Source: Neostapfia colusana (lineage: Eukaryota > Streptophyta > Magnoliopsida > Poales > Poaceae). Taken from it: a stretch of 64,000 nt of DNA. The notes under the pieces were generated by a model, which was not told the DNA's origin, did no database searches, and worked only from the letters and a program-made list of their open reading frames with translations. Below, piece after piece: positions 33,439 through 43,665 of this stretch. Positions within the stretch are counted from its first letter, which is position 1; each line of letters opens with the position of its first letter. The position numbers and the translations under genes are program-made. The stretch spans positions 74,607,683-74,671,682 of the forward strand of contig JASWHV010000001.1 in NCBI GenBank assembly GCA_030760725.1, written 5' to 3'.

Positions 33439-36431
33439 TGTAAAGGTCCCAAAAATATGAATACAAAGAGACTCTGGTTTGCAAAAGTTTGTTTCATATG
33501 AGTGAAATTTGGGAATTGTTAAAACTTTTCCACATATGATAACACACATGAGGGTTTTCTTCACACAAGTTCAAATGTTTATTTGAAAACATGGAACCCA
33601 AGAGGGGTATAAAACAAAGATGGGAAGTTCCCATATGTGTGAGAAAACAAAATCAGATTTAGAACAACTTGTTCAAACTCAAAATTCAAATGAGAGCAAC
33701 ACTAGGGATTTCAAAACTGTTGTGCTACAAATCTCATTTGCAGCAGCCAAATTAAAAATCAGATGTCATATTTGAATTCCTTGGGTCCAAATTAGGGGGT
33801 GTGCAAAGTTTCTTGATTTATGGAAATGATTTGCACAAAATGGACTTTAAATAACAAAGAATTCAAACACCTATTTGAATTTGGATGAAACTTGCCCAAA
33901 TATCCAAATGCATATCAGATTTAAACTTCCACAATTGAATCCCATCATATTCAAACTTTGGAAGATATTTTAGAGGACAAGGAGGCACTGAGCTGGGGGA
34001 CCACATGGCATTGAGAGAAACTGAAAATTGCAAAAGATCCCAGAGTATAGTCTCTGTTTGAGTTCTGCAGTCGGTTCACTCGAGCCACCGAGGATCCTCA
34101 CCGTGCGACACCGAGTTCCCCCAGGAAACCGATGTTCCTCTGCCGTACATGTTCTGGCGAGCTGCTCCTCCCGGTTCTCACCCCCTCGGCCACGCTCTTA
34201 TCGCTCACGGAACCAAAGCCGAGGCCTTCTTCTCTCGCTCGCACCGAGAGACAGAAACGCGACCGCCTTTCTTCGATCACTCGGGAACTCGGGCAATTCA
34301 AGTGAGCAGCACCTCTGAGAAGCAAAAACCATACCACCATACCTCCTACGACATCCTCGAGCCACAACTGAGCGGGTTCGCGCTCTCTGCACCGAAACAC
34401 AGCGAGTTCCCGTGGCGGCCGCCATAACACCGAGAGGAGGCGCTCTCGTGGAAAGCTTCAACCGCGGCGTGTCACGACCAAGCAAGGCCACCGTGGGACG
34501 CACGAGATCTTCCTGTAGCTTCCATCCAAAGCACAGAGCTTGTCTCCGCCTCTGGCCGACGAATTTCGGGGATTCACTCCGGCCGGTGTAAACCGACCTC
34601 CGGGTATGATTCTGCAAAATTCCCGATCGATTTCTGTTTAGACACCATGAAAATTCACACACATGGGCTAGACTTGTGGGCGCACCAGTTCTCTATTGAA
34701 ACCTCGCATGAAACACGCTGTGCACAGTGCAATTTCGATCTTTCCGAAGGTGGCTATGGCGGGAAGGTGTGGGTGCACGATGAACCCTAACTTGGTGCCA
34801 TTTCCGAGCCCATGTGCGGCCATGCCTAGCTTTGCCAACCTCCACTGGTGCTGTAGAGTCCTTCTAGGGAGCTTTTTGCGGGCTAAAGCATTTGGGCGAC
34901 GCCGCCAAACACCCTCAGAGCCGCTGCACCGGTGCGGGGTGGGTTAGGGACTTCGCCGGTCCATAAAACTCCTTCCATCGTGTTCCTCAGGTTAAATAAG
35001 GGCCTGGCGGTGAGTTTGAGCAGCTGAGATGGCCGGACGACCGAATCCGAAGCTGCTCCGGCGAGCCCGGCAGCGGTATCGCGTGGGAGCGCGAGGTTAA
35101 AGACGACCTCGCCGGTCCCGCCTGTCAGCGACTTGGGAGAGAGGGGCCGGATACACTGTGGCGCGGGATCGGCTGTGACAGCGCGGGAAACAATTCTGTA
35201 GCCCGTGTGGCGCGCTCCCGGCAGCAGGCACGTGTCCCCTGGTCCCTCTGTCAGTTTAAACTTTTTCCCGGATTTATTCAAATTCCAGAATTTCCCCAAA
35301 CTTTAGAAGAGCATAACTTTTGCTAGGAACCTCCAAATTTAGTGATTCAAATGGGTTAGATTCAGATTGACAAACTCTATCCAATTATGCAACCCAGTTT
35401 GTATGAAAGTCTTTATTTAACTCTGGAAAATACTTTAAATCTTTTCAGCAAAAGAATTTTTGAGGGAGTTTGGTTTATCCAAAAATCCTCAAATTGTGCC
35501 AGAATATTCTTTAAGGTGTTCTTAAACTCCTGTAAAAGTTTCAGCTCATTTGGAGTTGTTTTGGTCAGTAGAATTCAGATTGTAAGTTACTGTGTTCAAA
35601 TGAATACAGAAACATTTTCAGAGAATTTTCAAAACTTGTAAATTCAGTTCTGAGCAATTCTTAGCTCCAAAAATCCTAGGAAAATTCATGTAGACTGTAT
35701 GAACTATAATTGAAATTGTGGTTCACTGGGTTTGACATGAACATGGGTATTACCTCAGAATTAATTCATCTTTGATTAAACACTTAGAGAATTGTTCTGA
35801 ATAAACCACTCCATGAAGAGTGCTAAATTTTGGTCCAGAGGACTTCCTTGTGACGAGGAACTCACATAAAAATTCCCAGCTCCATTGGAGCCCTGGATCA
35901 CCAATGTTATGTGTAACCTCTTAAGGAGATCAACACTTAAGTGGGAGTAGCACTCAACATTTGATCATAGGGTTTAAACCCAACCTAAACCACTAGCACC
36001 AGTGTCATTTTAAATTCTTAAACAGAGTTCCAGTTTTAAAACTGTCATTAGATCTTATTAGCAAAAGCTTTTCAATTAAATACATATGCATGATCATATC
36101 GTGTAGCATATACGTGAAGAAGGGAGAAGGACTTAAAGTGAAGATCAAGAAGGAAGGGAAGGCAAGTGATCAAGCTCCAAGTGATCGTCACTAACTGATT
36201 GTAACCTTAGTCACCTGCAAAACAGGAAAGCCCCGGTTTGCATTTGAACAGTTTTACAAGCATTTCCATTTTTAGAGATCATAGCTTTGCATCGTTGATT
36301 GCATTAAGTCTAGATGATATTGAAAACCCCACTTGCATGACCAGAAATACCTAAGAGAGAAAGGGTAGAATAGCATCTCCTCGAGTGGATTTGGCTACGC
36401 TAAATGTTAGTAGGAAAGGTCCGGTAGAAGT

Positions 36432-36452
36432 CGAGTAGTTGGAAGCTACTCG
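36432..36452 (+). other. Internal LTR stem-loop, element D 5' LTR
   Basis: CGAGTAG-TTGGAAG-CTACTCG, perfect 7-bp stem, about 1.23 kb before the LTR end. Confidence 0.62.
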
Positions 36453-37592
36453 CGAGTTTAGGGCTGGTCTACTCGGAACGGGTCCGAATTAGAAAAGATG
36501 AGGAAAGTTCACACATAAGAAATGGAGACCGGGCAGGGAGGTTTAGATGAAATTGCAGGCCGTGCGTGCATAGCCCTGCCTGTGTCGGTTAAGGCCCGTC
36601 CGTGCCCAGGAAACCGATGTACCGGGCACATACTGGCTATATGGGACCCAGGAAACCGATGTACCTTGGGAGATCCATAGTGGAACTTTTCCAACTGCCT
36701 TAGGCTTCCGGCGTCAGGGTAGCAGGAGGTACTCGCTCAAGAACATACCACTTCGGGTATGTACCTTGAGGGAGCTTGCGTACTCGGGGCAGTTGGACTG
36801 CGTCCAATGTGGAAGATCTTGGGAAAGGTGGCCGTGTACAACGTCAGTCGAGGTTGCTGCCGGCAACTCGGAGTACGGGTGTACGTGTCGTAGTCCGGGC
36901 GTGTACCGATTCGAATCACCATCGCTCGCAGTCATATGAGCATACTTGCCCACTGCGTCTTGACGTAGTAACAACTGAAATTGGTTATCCTTTGAACTTG
37001 ATAAGGCTGTGCTGTAACTTGTATTGCAACCATGATTGAATTAGAGATAGGCGCATTAAACTTTACTTTCACTTTGTGCAAAGAGCATCGCAACAAAGCG
37101 TTTCTTGTTTGATTGTGGAGTTGCGATGCTTTTCGGCTCAAGGTCTGCACAATGAGGCATAAAATCTGAAAGTTAAGGATCAACTGTAGGCGAGTCCTTT
37201 ATGCAAATCTAGCTAACCCAATTGCAACAGTCGTGCATGTAGAGTTTCTTGTTTAGGAGAGATGGATCAGTCTTGCTGAGCCTATGTGCTCACGCTTGCT
37301 ATATAAGTGGTTTTACAGGTTAACATCGATGCTAAGATGGAGGTTGTCCGGTAAGACTCGGAGACTTCTGAGTCAGGTAACACATGGAGAACCCAGCCGC
37401 TGCTGCTTGTCTTCGTGTTGCTAGCGAGAGGAGTCCGCGGGCTGGACTTCATGTCGAGTGCTCTTAGTTATTCGACGTGAGTTGTTATAGACTTCCGCTG
37501 TAGCTATTTGATGTAAATTATTTACAAAGAAAAATTTGTAAGCTTCCGCTATTGTTTTATGTAATACATTGTTCCTTGTAAGTGTGCTGTTG

Positions 37593-37613
37593 GGTGCCGC
37601 ACAACACGGCACC
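37593..37613 (+). other. LTR 3'-end stem-loop, element D 5' LTR
   Basis: GGTGCCG-CACAACA-CGGCACC, perfect 7-bp stem with 7-nt loop, 66 bases before the LTR end. Confidence 0.65.
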
Positions 37614-37682
37614 ACCCAATGCGATTCCCGGGAAAGTGCCCCATCCCCATGACTAAACGGGCGGCGTCGGGCCGTGTCAGCG

Positions 37683-37694
37683 TGGTATAAGAGT
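37683..37694 (+). other. Primer binding site of element D (mutated)
   Basis: TGGTATAAGAGT, with two changes from TGGTATCAGAGC, three bases after the LTR end. Confidence 0.82.
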
Positions 37695-39224
37695 CACATT
37701 GGTAATAGCGCATGGAATAAGGAAGGTATTACGACAAAAATTTAGGTTACGGTGAGGATACGATACTAGGCCCACATAAGGATTACTATTAGCTTAATAT
37801 GAAGGTGGCAAACTAACTTATTTGTTATGTCGGAAAATCGTGCATCTCGGGATGATTTATGTCTTGGGTGGGGTGCACGTAAGCGCTGTCCACCAGTGCG
37901 CACAAGCTGAAGGGTGGAGCCCCACGGGTGGCAGGTAACCCGACCCGCTTTAGTATCCTCTACGACTCCTCATGTCGTTTGGGGGTACTCGAGCAACGTC
38001 TGTCCCGGACGTGCGTGGTACAATTTGGAAAACCCCGTCACGTGGTTAGTAACATGAACACGTAGCTCAAGGCGTGTTTGGCTTGAGAACACCTGTGCGA
38101 GTGATGACGGACGGGTGTAAGAGCTGTATGGATACCGGGTTCGGTGTGCAGCCGGACCTGACGATTGAGTGTGACTTGTGCAGGATTAACCACGAAAACG
38201 TAGTACGAATAGTACACGTTTGTGAGTGACCGTTTTAGTGCCACCTAAGATACGTTTATGCCGGTATAATCCGGTTAGGATTTATTTTTTTGGTGAGGCT
38301 ACGTAGTACCGACATGCTTTATGGTGCATCGACGCCGTACGAAACATAATAACCCCTTTCCTTTGAAGAAATTACTCATGAACTATCTTTAAAATAAAAA
38401 TTGAAATTTGAAACAAATATTAGTTACTGAACTCTTATTTTGAGCTAAGATTCAAATGAGAGGGACACTAGGCTTCAAAGATTTCAAAAACGGAGTGCTC
38501 TGTTTTCGGCAGAAATTTTTGCTGGACTTTAACAGAGCATAACTCTGAGTAGCTTGACCCAATTAAGGTGTATGATACGGTTTTGGAAAGATTCTCAAGT
38601 AATCTACAACTTATTTGTAGAGCTCCAGAGCAAAATCACACACTAAATGGGTAGAAAGTTCAGAGGAAGGTAAACTGTCCAGAACCAGGACAGCAACAAA
38701 ACCTCTCTGGACCTTTCTGTTTTTAAGCCATAACTTTCTGTAGAAAAACCCTTAAGAAGCCTATGATACACCATTGGAAAGGTTATGAAATGTGAAACAT
38801 TGTTGTAGTTCAAAGTTGGTTCAGATTATTATTATATTTGCATATACAACTGTGATAAAATCAGCCACCTACAAAGGAGATGCTGGCAAATTTTATCCAG
38901 GAATTTTGTCAAATTTGGAAAATGATAACTCTTAATCCAGAGATGATCTGAAGGCATATGAGTACTCATTGGAAAGATGCTAAAGTTAAATTTAACTTTA
39001 GTATTCAACTTGAGTTATGAAAATGCTCTTAACTAGATCAAAATCTGGGGATAATGCATAAAGGTTTGTTCTGTATAGATAGGCTGGGTAGCTATGCCTA
39101 CTAAGGAGTTGTGTCAACATGAATTTTGTTACTGCTTTCATAAAGTTTTGACATAATCATGTTTTCATTAGTCTCACATTCTGCTGAGTTCTTGTTTAAC
39201 TCTTCTTAACTACATTTATGCAGT
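37695..39224 (+). other. Element D 5' leader, non-coding
   Basis: About 1.5 kb without a credible ORF. It shares the CTGTCCACCAGTGCGCACAAG and GGCAGGTAACCCG blocks with B, and has CATAACTT motifs near 38540 and 38725. It ends TTTATGCAGT directly before the gag ATG, a splice-acceptor-like context. The additional ORF module of B is absent. Confidence 0.7.
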
Positions 39225-41363
39225 ATGGTTCGTACTCGCTCTAGGAGTAGGGCCGGAAGTTCTCGTCGAGGTGGTGATGCTTCTATTCCACCATCGGAAC
39301 CACCATCCACGGGATGGATGTATCTTATGACTCGAGTCGTCGAGTCTAACCAAGAGAACACTAGGCTACTCCAAGAAGCAACGCAAGAACACACACGCTT
39401 ACTCCAAGCATTGGTACAGCAAGGCGTACTCCAGAACACGCAACAAGCCGTTCCATCTCGGGACGCTTATCTGGATTTCTTGGCGACTCAGCCGTCTATC
39501 TTTACTGAAGCCACCGAACCTGTGGAAGCAGATCAATGGCTTCGTGTCATGGAGTCAAAATTTGGAGTATTCAAGTGTGATGAATACCAGAAGACCAAGT
39601 TTGCTGCTCAGCAACTCCATGGAGCCGCCGGAAACTGGTGGGTTGATTATCTTGCCACCGTTCCGGAGGACCATCAAGTGCCATGGAGTGAGTTTTGTGA
39701 AGCCTTTCGTACTCTTCATATACCACTAGGTATTGTCAAGGCAAAGCAGGAGGAATTTTTGGGCTTAAAGCAAGGGGACATGAGTGTCCTCGAGTATGTC
39801 CGAAGGTTTAACCTTTTGGCCCAATATGCTCCCCAATATGTGGTGAAAGAAGAGGCACGGTGTGACCTATTCTTCCATGGCCTGAGTGCCATATTACAGG
39901 AGAAGTTGGCCGTGCACAATAACGGCAGTTACACCGACATGGTAGATGCGGCTTTCATCCAAGAGAAGCCGACACTTGAGTGGCAGGCTGAGAAGAGAAA
40001 GATGAGGGAGATCGAGCAGGCCAGCACATGTTATGTGCCTCAAAAGTACCGTTTGGTGTGTCAAACACCACCCGGTGAAAGATGGAGGCCTCCTGTACGA
40101 TCAACTCCTCAGAGATTGATTACTGGTCAAGTCCTACAACTTGCACCACCTCCACAGCCGCAGCATCAGACGGTGGTTTGTGCTCCATCGCTGCAGCCAT
40201 GTGTACCTAGCATCCCACCGCAAGTCAACGAAGAACCGGAGAGGCATCCGTGTTTCACTTGTGGGCGTACGGGCCATTACGCTAGGCAATGTCCGGAGGG
40301 AACTCGAGGCTACGGGTCATCATATTTACAACAATACGACCCGTACCTCAATCTGCAGACAGGAGGGCAGATAAGGGGCAACATTCACTATACTGTGATT
40401 GATGATGTTCCAGAAGGAGAAGCCGCTTTAGCAGGGATCTTTTCTCTGAACCAACTACCGGTTTTGATTCTCTTTGATTCCGGTGCCACACACAATTTAA
40501 TTAGCCAATATTTCGTGGCTCAACATCAGCTCCAAACAGTTTATACAAAGAGGCAATACCTCATATCTTCGCCGGGGGGCAGCAGTACCGCAAGCGAGGT
40601 TGTCTCCCGAGCACCTCTTTGTTTGGGGGGTAAAATATACCCTACGACCCTCATTATTCTTGAAGGTCTGAAGATCGACATCATTTTGGGGATGTCGTGG
40701 TTGAATTACCACCAGGCGGTTCTTAGCATCAGCTCCAGGACCGTTGAGCTCAACTCCCCACAGCACGGTCTTCATATATTAATTCTGGGCGCCAGACGGC
40801 AACAGATTGCAACAGTGAACCACACGGAAGCTGTTAAAGTAGAGGACATTCCGGTGGTACGTGAGTATCCGGATGTGTTTCCCGAGGATTTACCGGGCAT
40901 GCCGCCGGAACGAGACGTTGAGTTCAAGATTGAATTTATACCGGGAACAACACCGATATCACGAAGGCCGTACAAGATGGCACCCAATGAACTGGCAGAA
41001 TTGAAGACACAGCTGAATGACCTAATGAGCAAGGGCTTTATACGACCGAGTTCGTCACCTTGGGGTTCTTCAGCATTGTTTGTCAAAAAGAAGGACGAAA
41101 CACTATGGCTTTGTGTTGATTATCGTCCTTTGAACGCCGTTACCATCAAGAACAAGTATCCACTACCTCGCATTGATATGCTCTTCGATCAATTAGTGGG
41201 TGCGAAGGTATTTTCGAAGATGGATCTTCGGTCCGGATATCACCAGATTAAAATCCGAGCAGAAGATATTCCGAAGACGGCATTCTCAACGAGATACGGG
41301 CTGTATGAGTATCTCGTTATGTCTTTTGGTTTGACCAATGCCCGGCACACTTTATGTACCTGA
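39225..41363 (+). pseudogene. Element D gag-protease-RT, first segment (712 codons, open)
   Basis: Start MVRTRSRSRAG at ATG 39225. Gag core from residue about 80 (YLDFLATQPSIFTEATEPVE) to 250. CCHC zinc knuckle CFTCGRTGHYARQC from residue 343. Aspartic protease active site LFDSGATHN with catalytic Asp at residue 418, and ILGMSWLN about 65 residues further on. Protease-RT linker EYPDVFPEDLPGMPP. RT fingers and palm from about residue 600 (FIRPSSSPWG, LCVDYRPLNAV, FSKMDLRSGYHQIKI) to MSFGLTNA. After that a one-base deletion in the C-run at about 41340 makes the frame read off to a false stop. Everything before this is undamaged, a normal layout for a chromovirus polyprotein in which gag and pol share one frame. 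Confidence 0.9.
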
Positions 41364-41581
41364 TGAATTCAGTGTTCATGCCGGAGTTGGATAAATTCGT
41401 CGTTGTCTTCATCGACGATATCTTGGTGTACTCCAAGTCAGAGGAAGAACATGCTGAACATCTGCATGCTGTGCTACAAAGATTGCGAGATCATCAGCTA
41501 TATGCAAAATTCAGCAAGTGTGAATTCTGGATTAATCAAGTACCTTTTCTCGGACACATCATTTCAGAGGAGGGCATCGCT
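41343..41581 (+). pseudogene. Element D RT palm segment, up to the copia insertion
   Basis: Continues RT in the frame after the deletion: MYLMNSVFMPELDKF, then the intact catalytic motif VVFIDDILVYSK (about 41400-41435) and KFSKCEFWINQVPFLGHI. It is cut by element E inside the codons for GIAVD. The RT resumes at 48639. Confidence 0.9.
41577..41581. repeat. Target-site duplication TCGCT, left copy (element E)
   Basis: TCGCT directly before the E LTR, repeated exactly at 48639-48643. Confidence 0.95.
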
Positions 41582-42010
41582 TGTAGGGAAATAGGGATGC
41601 GCTACTCTAGCAATTCGACCGTATCACCCAGGAAACATGCGAGTAAGAAGGTCATGGATCGTTACCACTAGACGCGCAGCGCAGCGGATCGTAGATGCGC
41701 GTCGTAGCCGATCAGCACAGCAGTAGCAGCAGCGCCTCCACGGAGTCCACACGTACAGGGAGGAACGCCGTGCGTCGGTGTGCTAGCACCGTGCGCGCGG
41801 CAGGGGTTTCGGCGGCTGACCTGTGAGGGGAGGCGGCTGGGACTGCTATCTGGTGGAGTCCTCTGTCCCTAACCCTACCCCTCATATTTATAGGCGCGCT
41901 AATGGGCTTTTAGGTCACAGGCCCATTAGTACCCTAATTTCATATGGATCAAATATCCATTAGGCCTTTATCCGAATTGTTATGATTGCCTCTTGGGCAT
42001 ATCACCAACA
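41582..42010 (-). repeat. 3' LTR of element E (429 bp)
   Basis: On the minus strand it starts TGTTGGTGATATGCCC and ends CCCTACA. Nearly identical to 48211-48638. Confidence 0.95.
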
Positions 42011-42021
42011 ATCTCCCACTT
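42011..42021 (-). other. Polypurine tract of element E
   Basis: Minus strand AAGTGGGAGAT directly before the LTR TG, the usual form in plant copia elements. Confidence 0.85.
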
Positions 42022-42938
42022 GCACTAGAGACAATCATATAGCCAAGTTTTTCAATATTCCATCCCCTTAAGTGTGTGACCCGTTAGGTTCATGTACAGT
42101 CGGTTATGAATGAAAACCGTTTTCAAACACAAGTCATTAGAGGTACCTAGCAGGACATACTGACTCCCGAATGTACATAAAGATCATATCGGCTGAACCT
42201 AGATACATTCACATGCTAATTCCTTTGCCACACGATACCAGTCAAGCTCAAGGCGAGATACGTGCCATCCTTGTGATAGCTCGACCATTCACTCAATCAA
42301 ATAGTGGATTCAATCTATGACTAACTTTTAGTCATAATGATTAACTCTTTAATCATTTTGGCATGGCCATGCACTTTCAATCCAACTATCTCGAGGGGCC
42401 CAGAGATATCTCTCCTGTTGTTTAGGAGGGGCAAATCCCATCTTGATCCGCACACATCTCATTCCATGCTTCATCATACACCTGAAGACTATTTTTATGA
42501 CCACCCAGTTACGGAGTAGCATTTGATAGTTTCAAAGTGCACAACTACACATAGTGAGAAACAATGGCGATCTCAGATCAAAGAATCTAGCAGGTGTATC
42601 ACTCAAGACCAACTGATGGCACATATATAAATAACAATCCCAACAGTGTCTCAGAATGGGTCTATCCAACACCATGTTCACTAACATGTGTTCACATTAT
42701 TAATTTGATATCTCCATATCTATGATCCGTGAAACGTGATCATCAATTAATACATGTGCTAGTCTGCGTACTATCATTATCTCATATAACGATGTAGACT
42801 AGGGATCATTTTGAGTAACATTATAATTAACAAAGAGTCTCACGAACAAGTCACATACTTGATGATCAATGTGAATAATAGTTACTCAAATAGTACATAA
42901 ACATAGCTATGACACATGTCTCCCACTACACACTAGGA
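42022..42938 (-). other. Element E 3' untranslated region
   Basis: About 0.9 kb of AT-rich DNA between the end of RNase H and the purine tract. No ORF that I would call real, and no recognisable motif. Confidence 0.6.
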
Positions 42939-43665
42939 TCACTGATGTAAGTATCTAATACCCATAGATCTCGTGTGCGTCTCATGCTTTGATTGTGGAA
43001 GAGGCTTTGTCAACGGATCTGTCATATTCAAATCCGTATGCACCTTGCATATATTCACATCACCTCGGTCGATAATCTCTCGAATCAGATGATAGCGTCG
43101 TAGTATATGTTTGGATCTTTTGTGTGATCTAGGCTCCTTTGCCTGTGCAATGGCTCCATTATTGTCGCAATAGAGATCCACAGGTCCGGACGCACTAGGA
43201 ACAACACCCAACTCAGAAACAAATTTTCTGATCCAAACAGCTTCCTTTGCAGCTTCAGAAGCTGCAATATACTCTGCCCCCGTCGTTGAATCTACTACTG
43301 TGTCTTGCTTGGATCTTTTCCAGCTCACTGCCCCTCCATTGAGGCAGAACACAAAACCGGATTGCGATCTAGAGTCATCCTTGTCTGTTTGGAAGCTAGC
43401 ATCGGTGTAACCTTTTACAACGAGCTCTTCTTCACCTCCAAACACTAGGAATACATCCTTAGTTCTTCTCAAGTACTTAAGAATGTTTTTGACAACTGTC
43501 CAATGAGCCTCACCATAATCTGATTGATACCTGCTCGTAACACTTAGAGCATAGGATACATCTGGGCGTGTACACAACATGGCATACATGATAGATCCAA
43601 TAGCCGAAGCATAAGGAATCGCTCTCATCCTCTTTTGCTCATCAGGCGTCGAAGGACACTAAACT
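42939..43665 (-). pseudogene. Element E RNase H segment (frame-shifted from RT)
   Basis: RNase H and the RT connection domain. After a frame change within about 43655-43675, the reading CPSTPDEQKRMRAIPYASAI resumes in a new frame, with a TAG just upstream in that frame. Visible are the RNase H motifs GYTDASFQTDKDDSRSQSG (about residue 70), TGAEYIAASEAAKEAVW and YCDNNGAIAQAKEP, and the C-terminal block DPLTKPLPQSKHETH. The domain itself has no internal stops. In an intact relative it would be fused to the upstream polyprotein. Confidence 0.9.

Larger units (their letters stand above)
33439..37679 (+). repeat. 5' LTR of element D (4241 bp)
   Basis: Starts TGTAAAGGTCCC, ends GGGCCGTGTCA. The GC-rich island is about 34020-35260, and a GAGCATAACTTTTGCTAGG motif lies at 35309. 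Stem-loops are at 36432 and 37593. Relative to the 3' LTR, a short piece at about 36605-36632 is replaced by a second copy of CCCAGGAAACCGATGTACC. The ORFs in the GC-rich island are kept in both LTRs only because the LTRs are similar. I see no evidence that they are coding. Confidence 0.93.

Noticed and set aside
34198..34662. 154- and 187-codon minus-strand ORFs shared by both D LTRs (34198-34662, 51520-52083)
   Set aside because: Presence in both places is explained by LTR identity. The two differ in length because of small changes, and no domain is visible.
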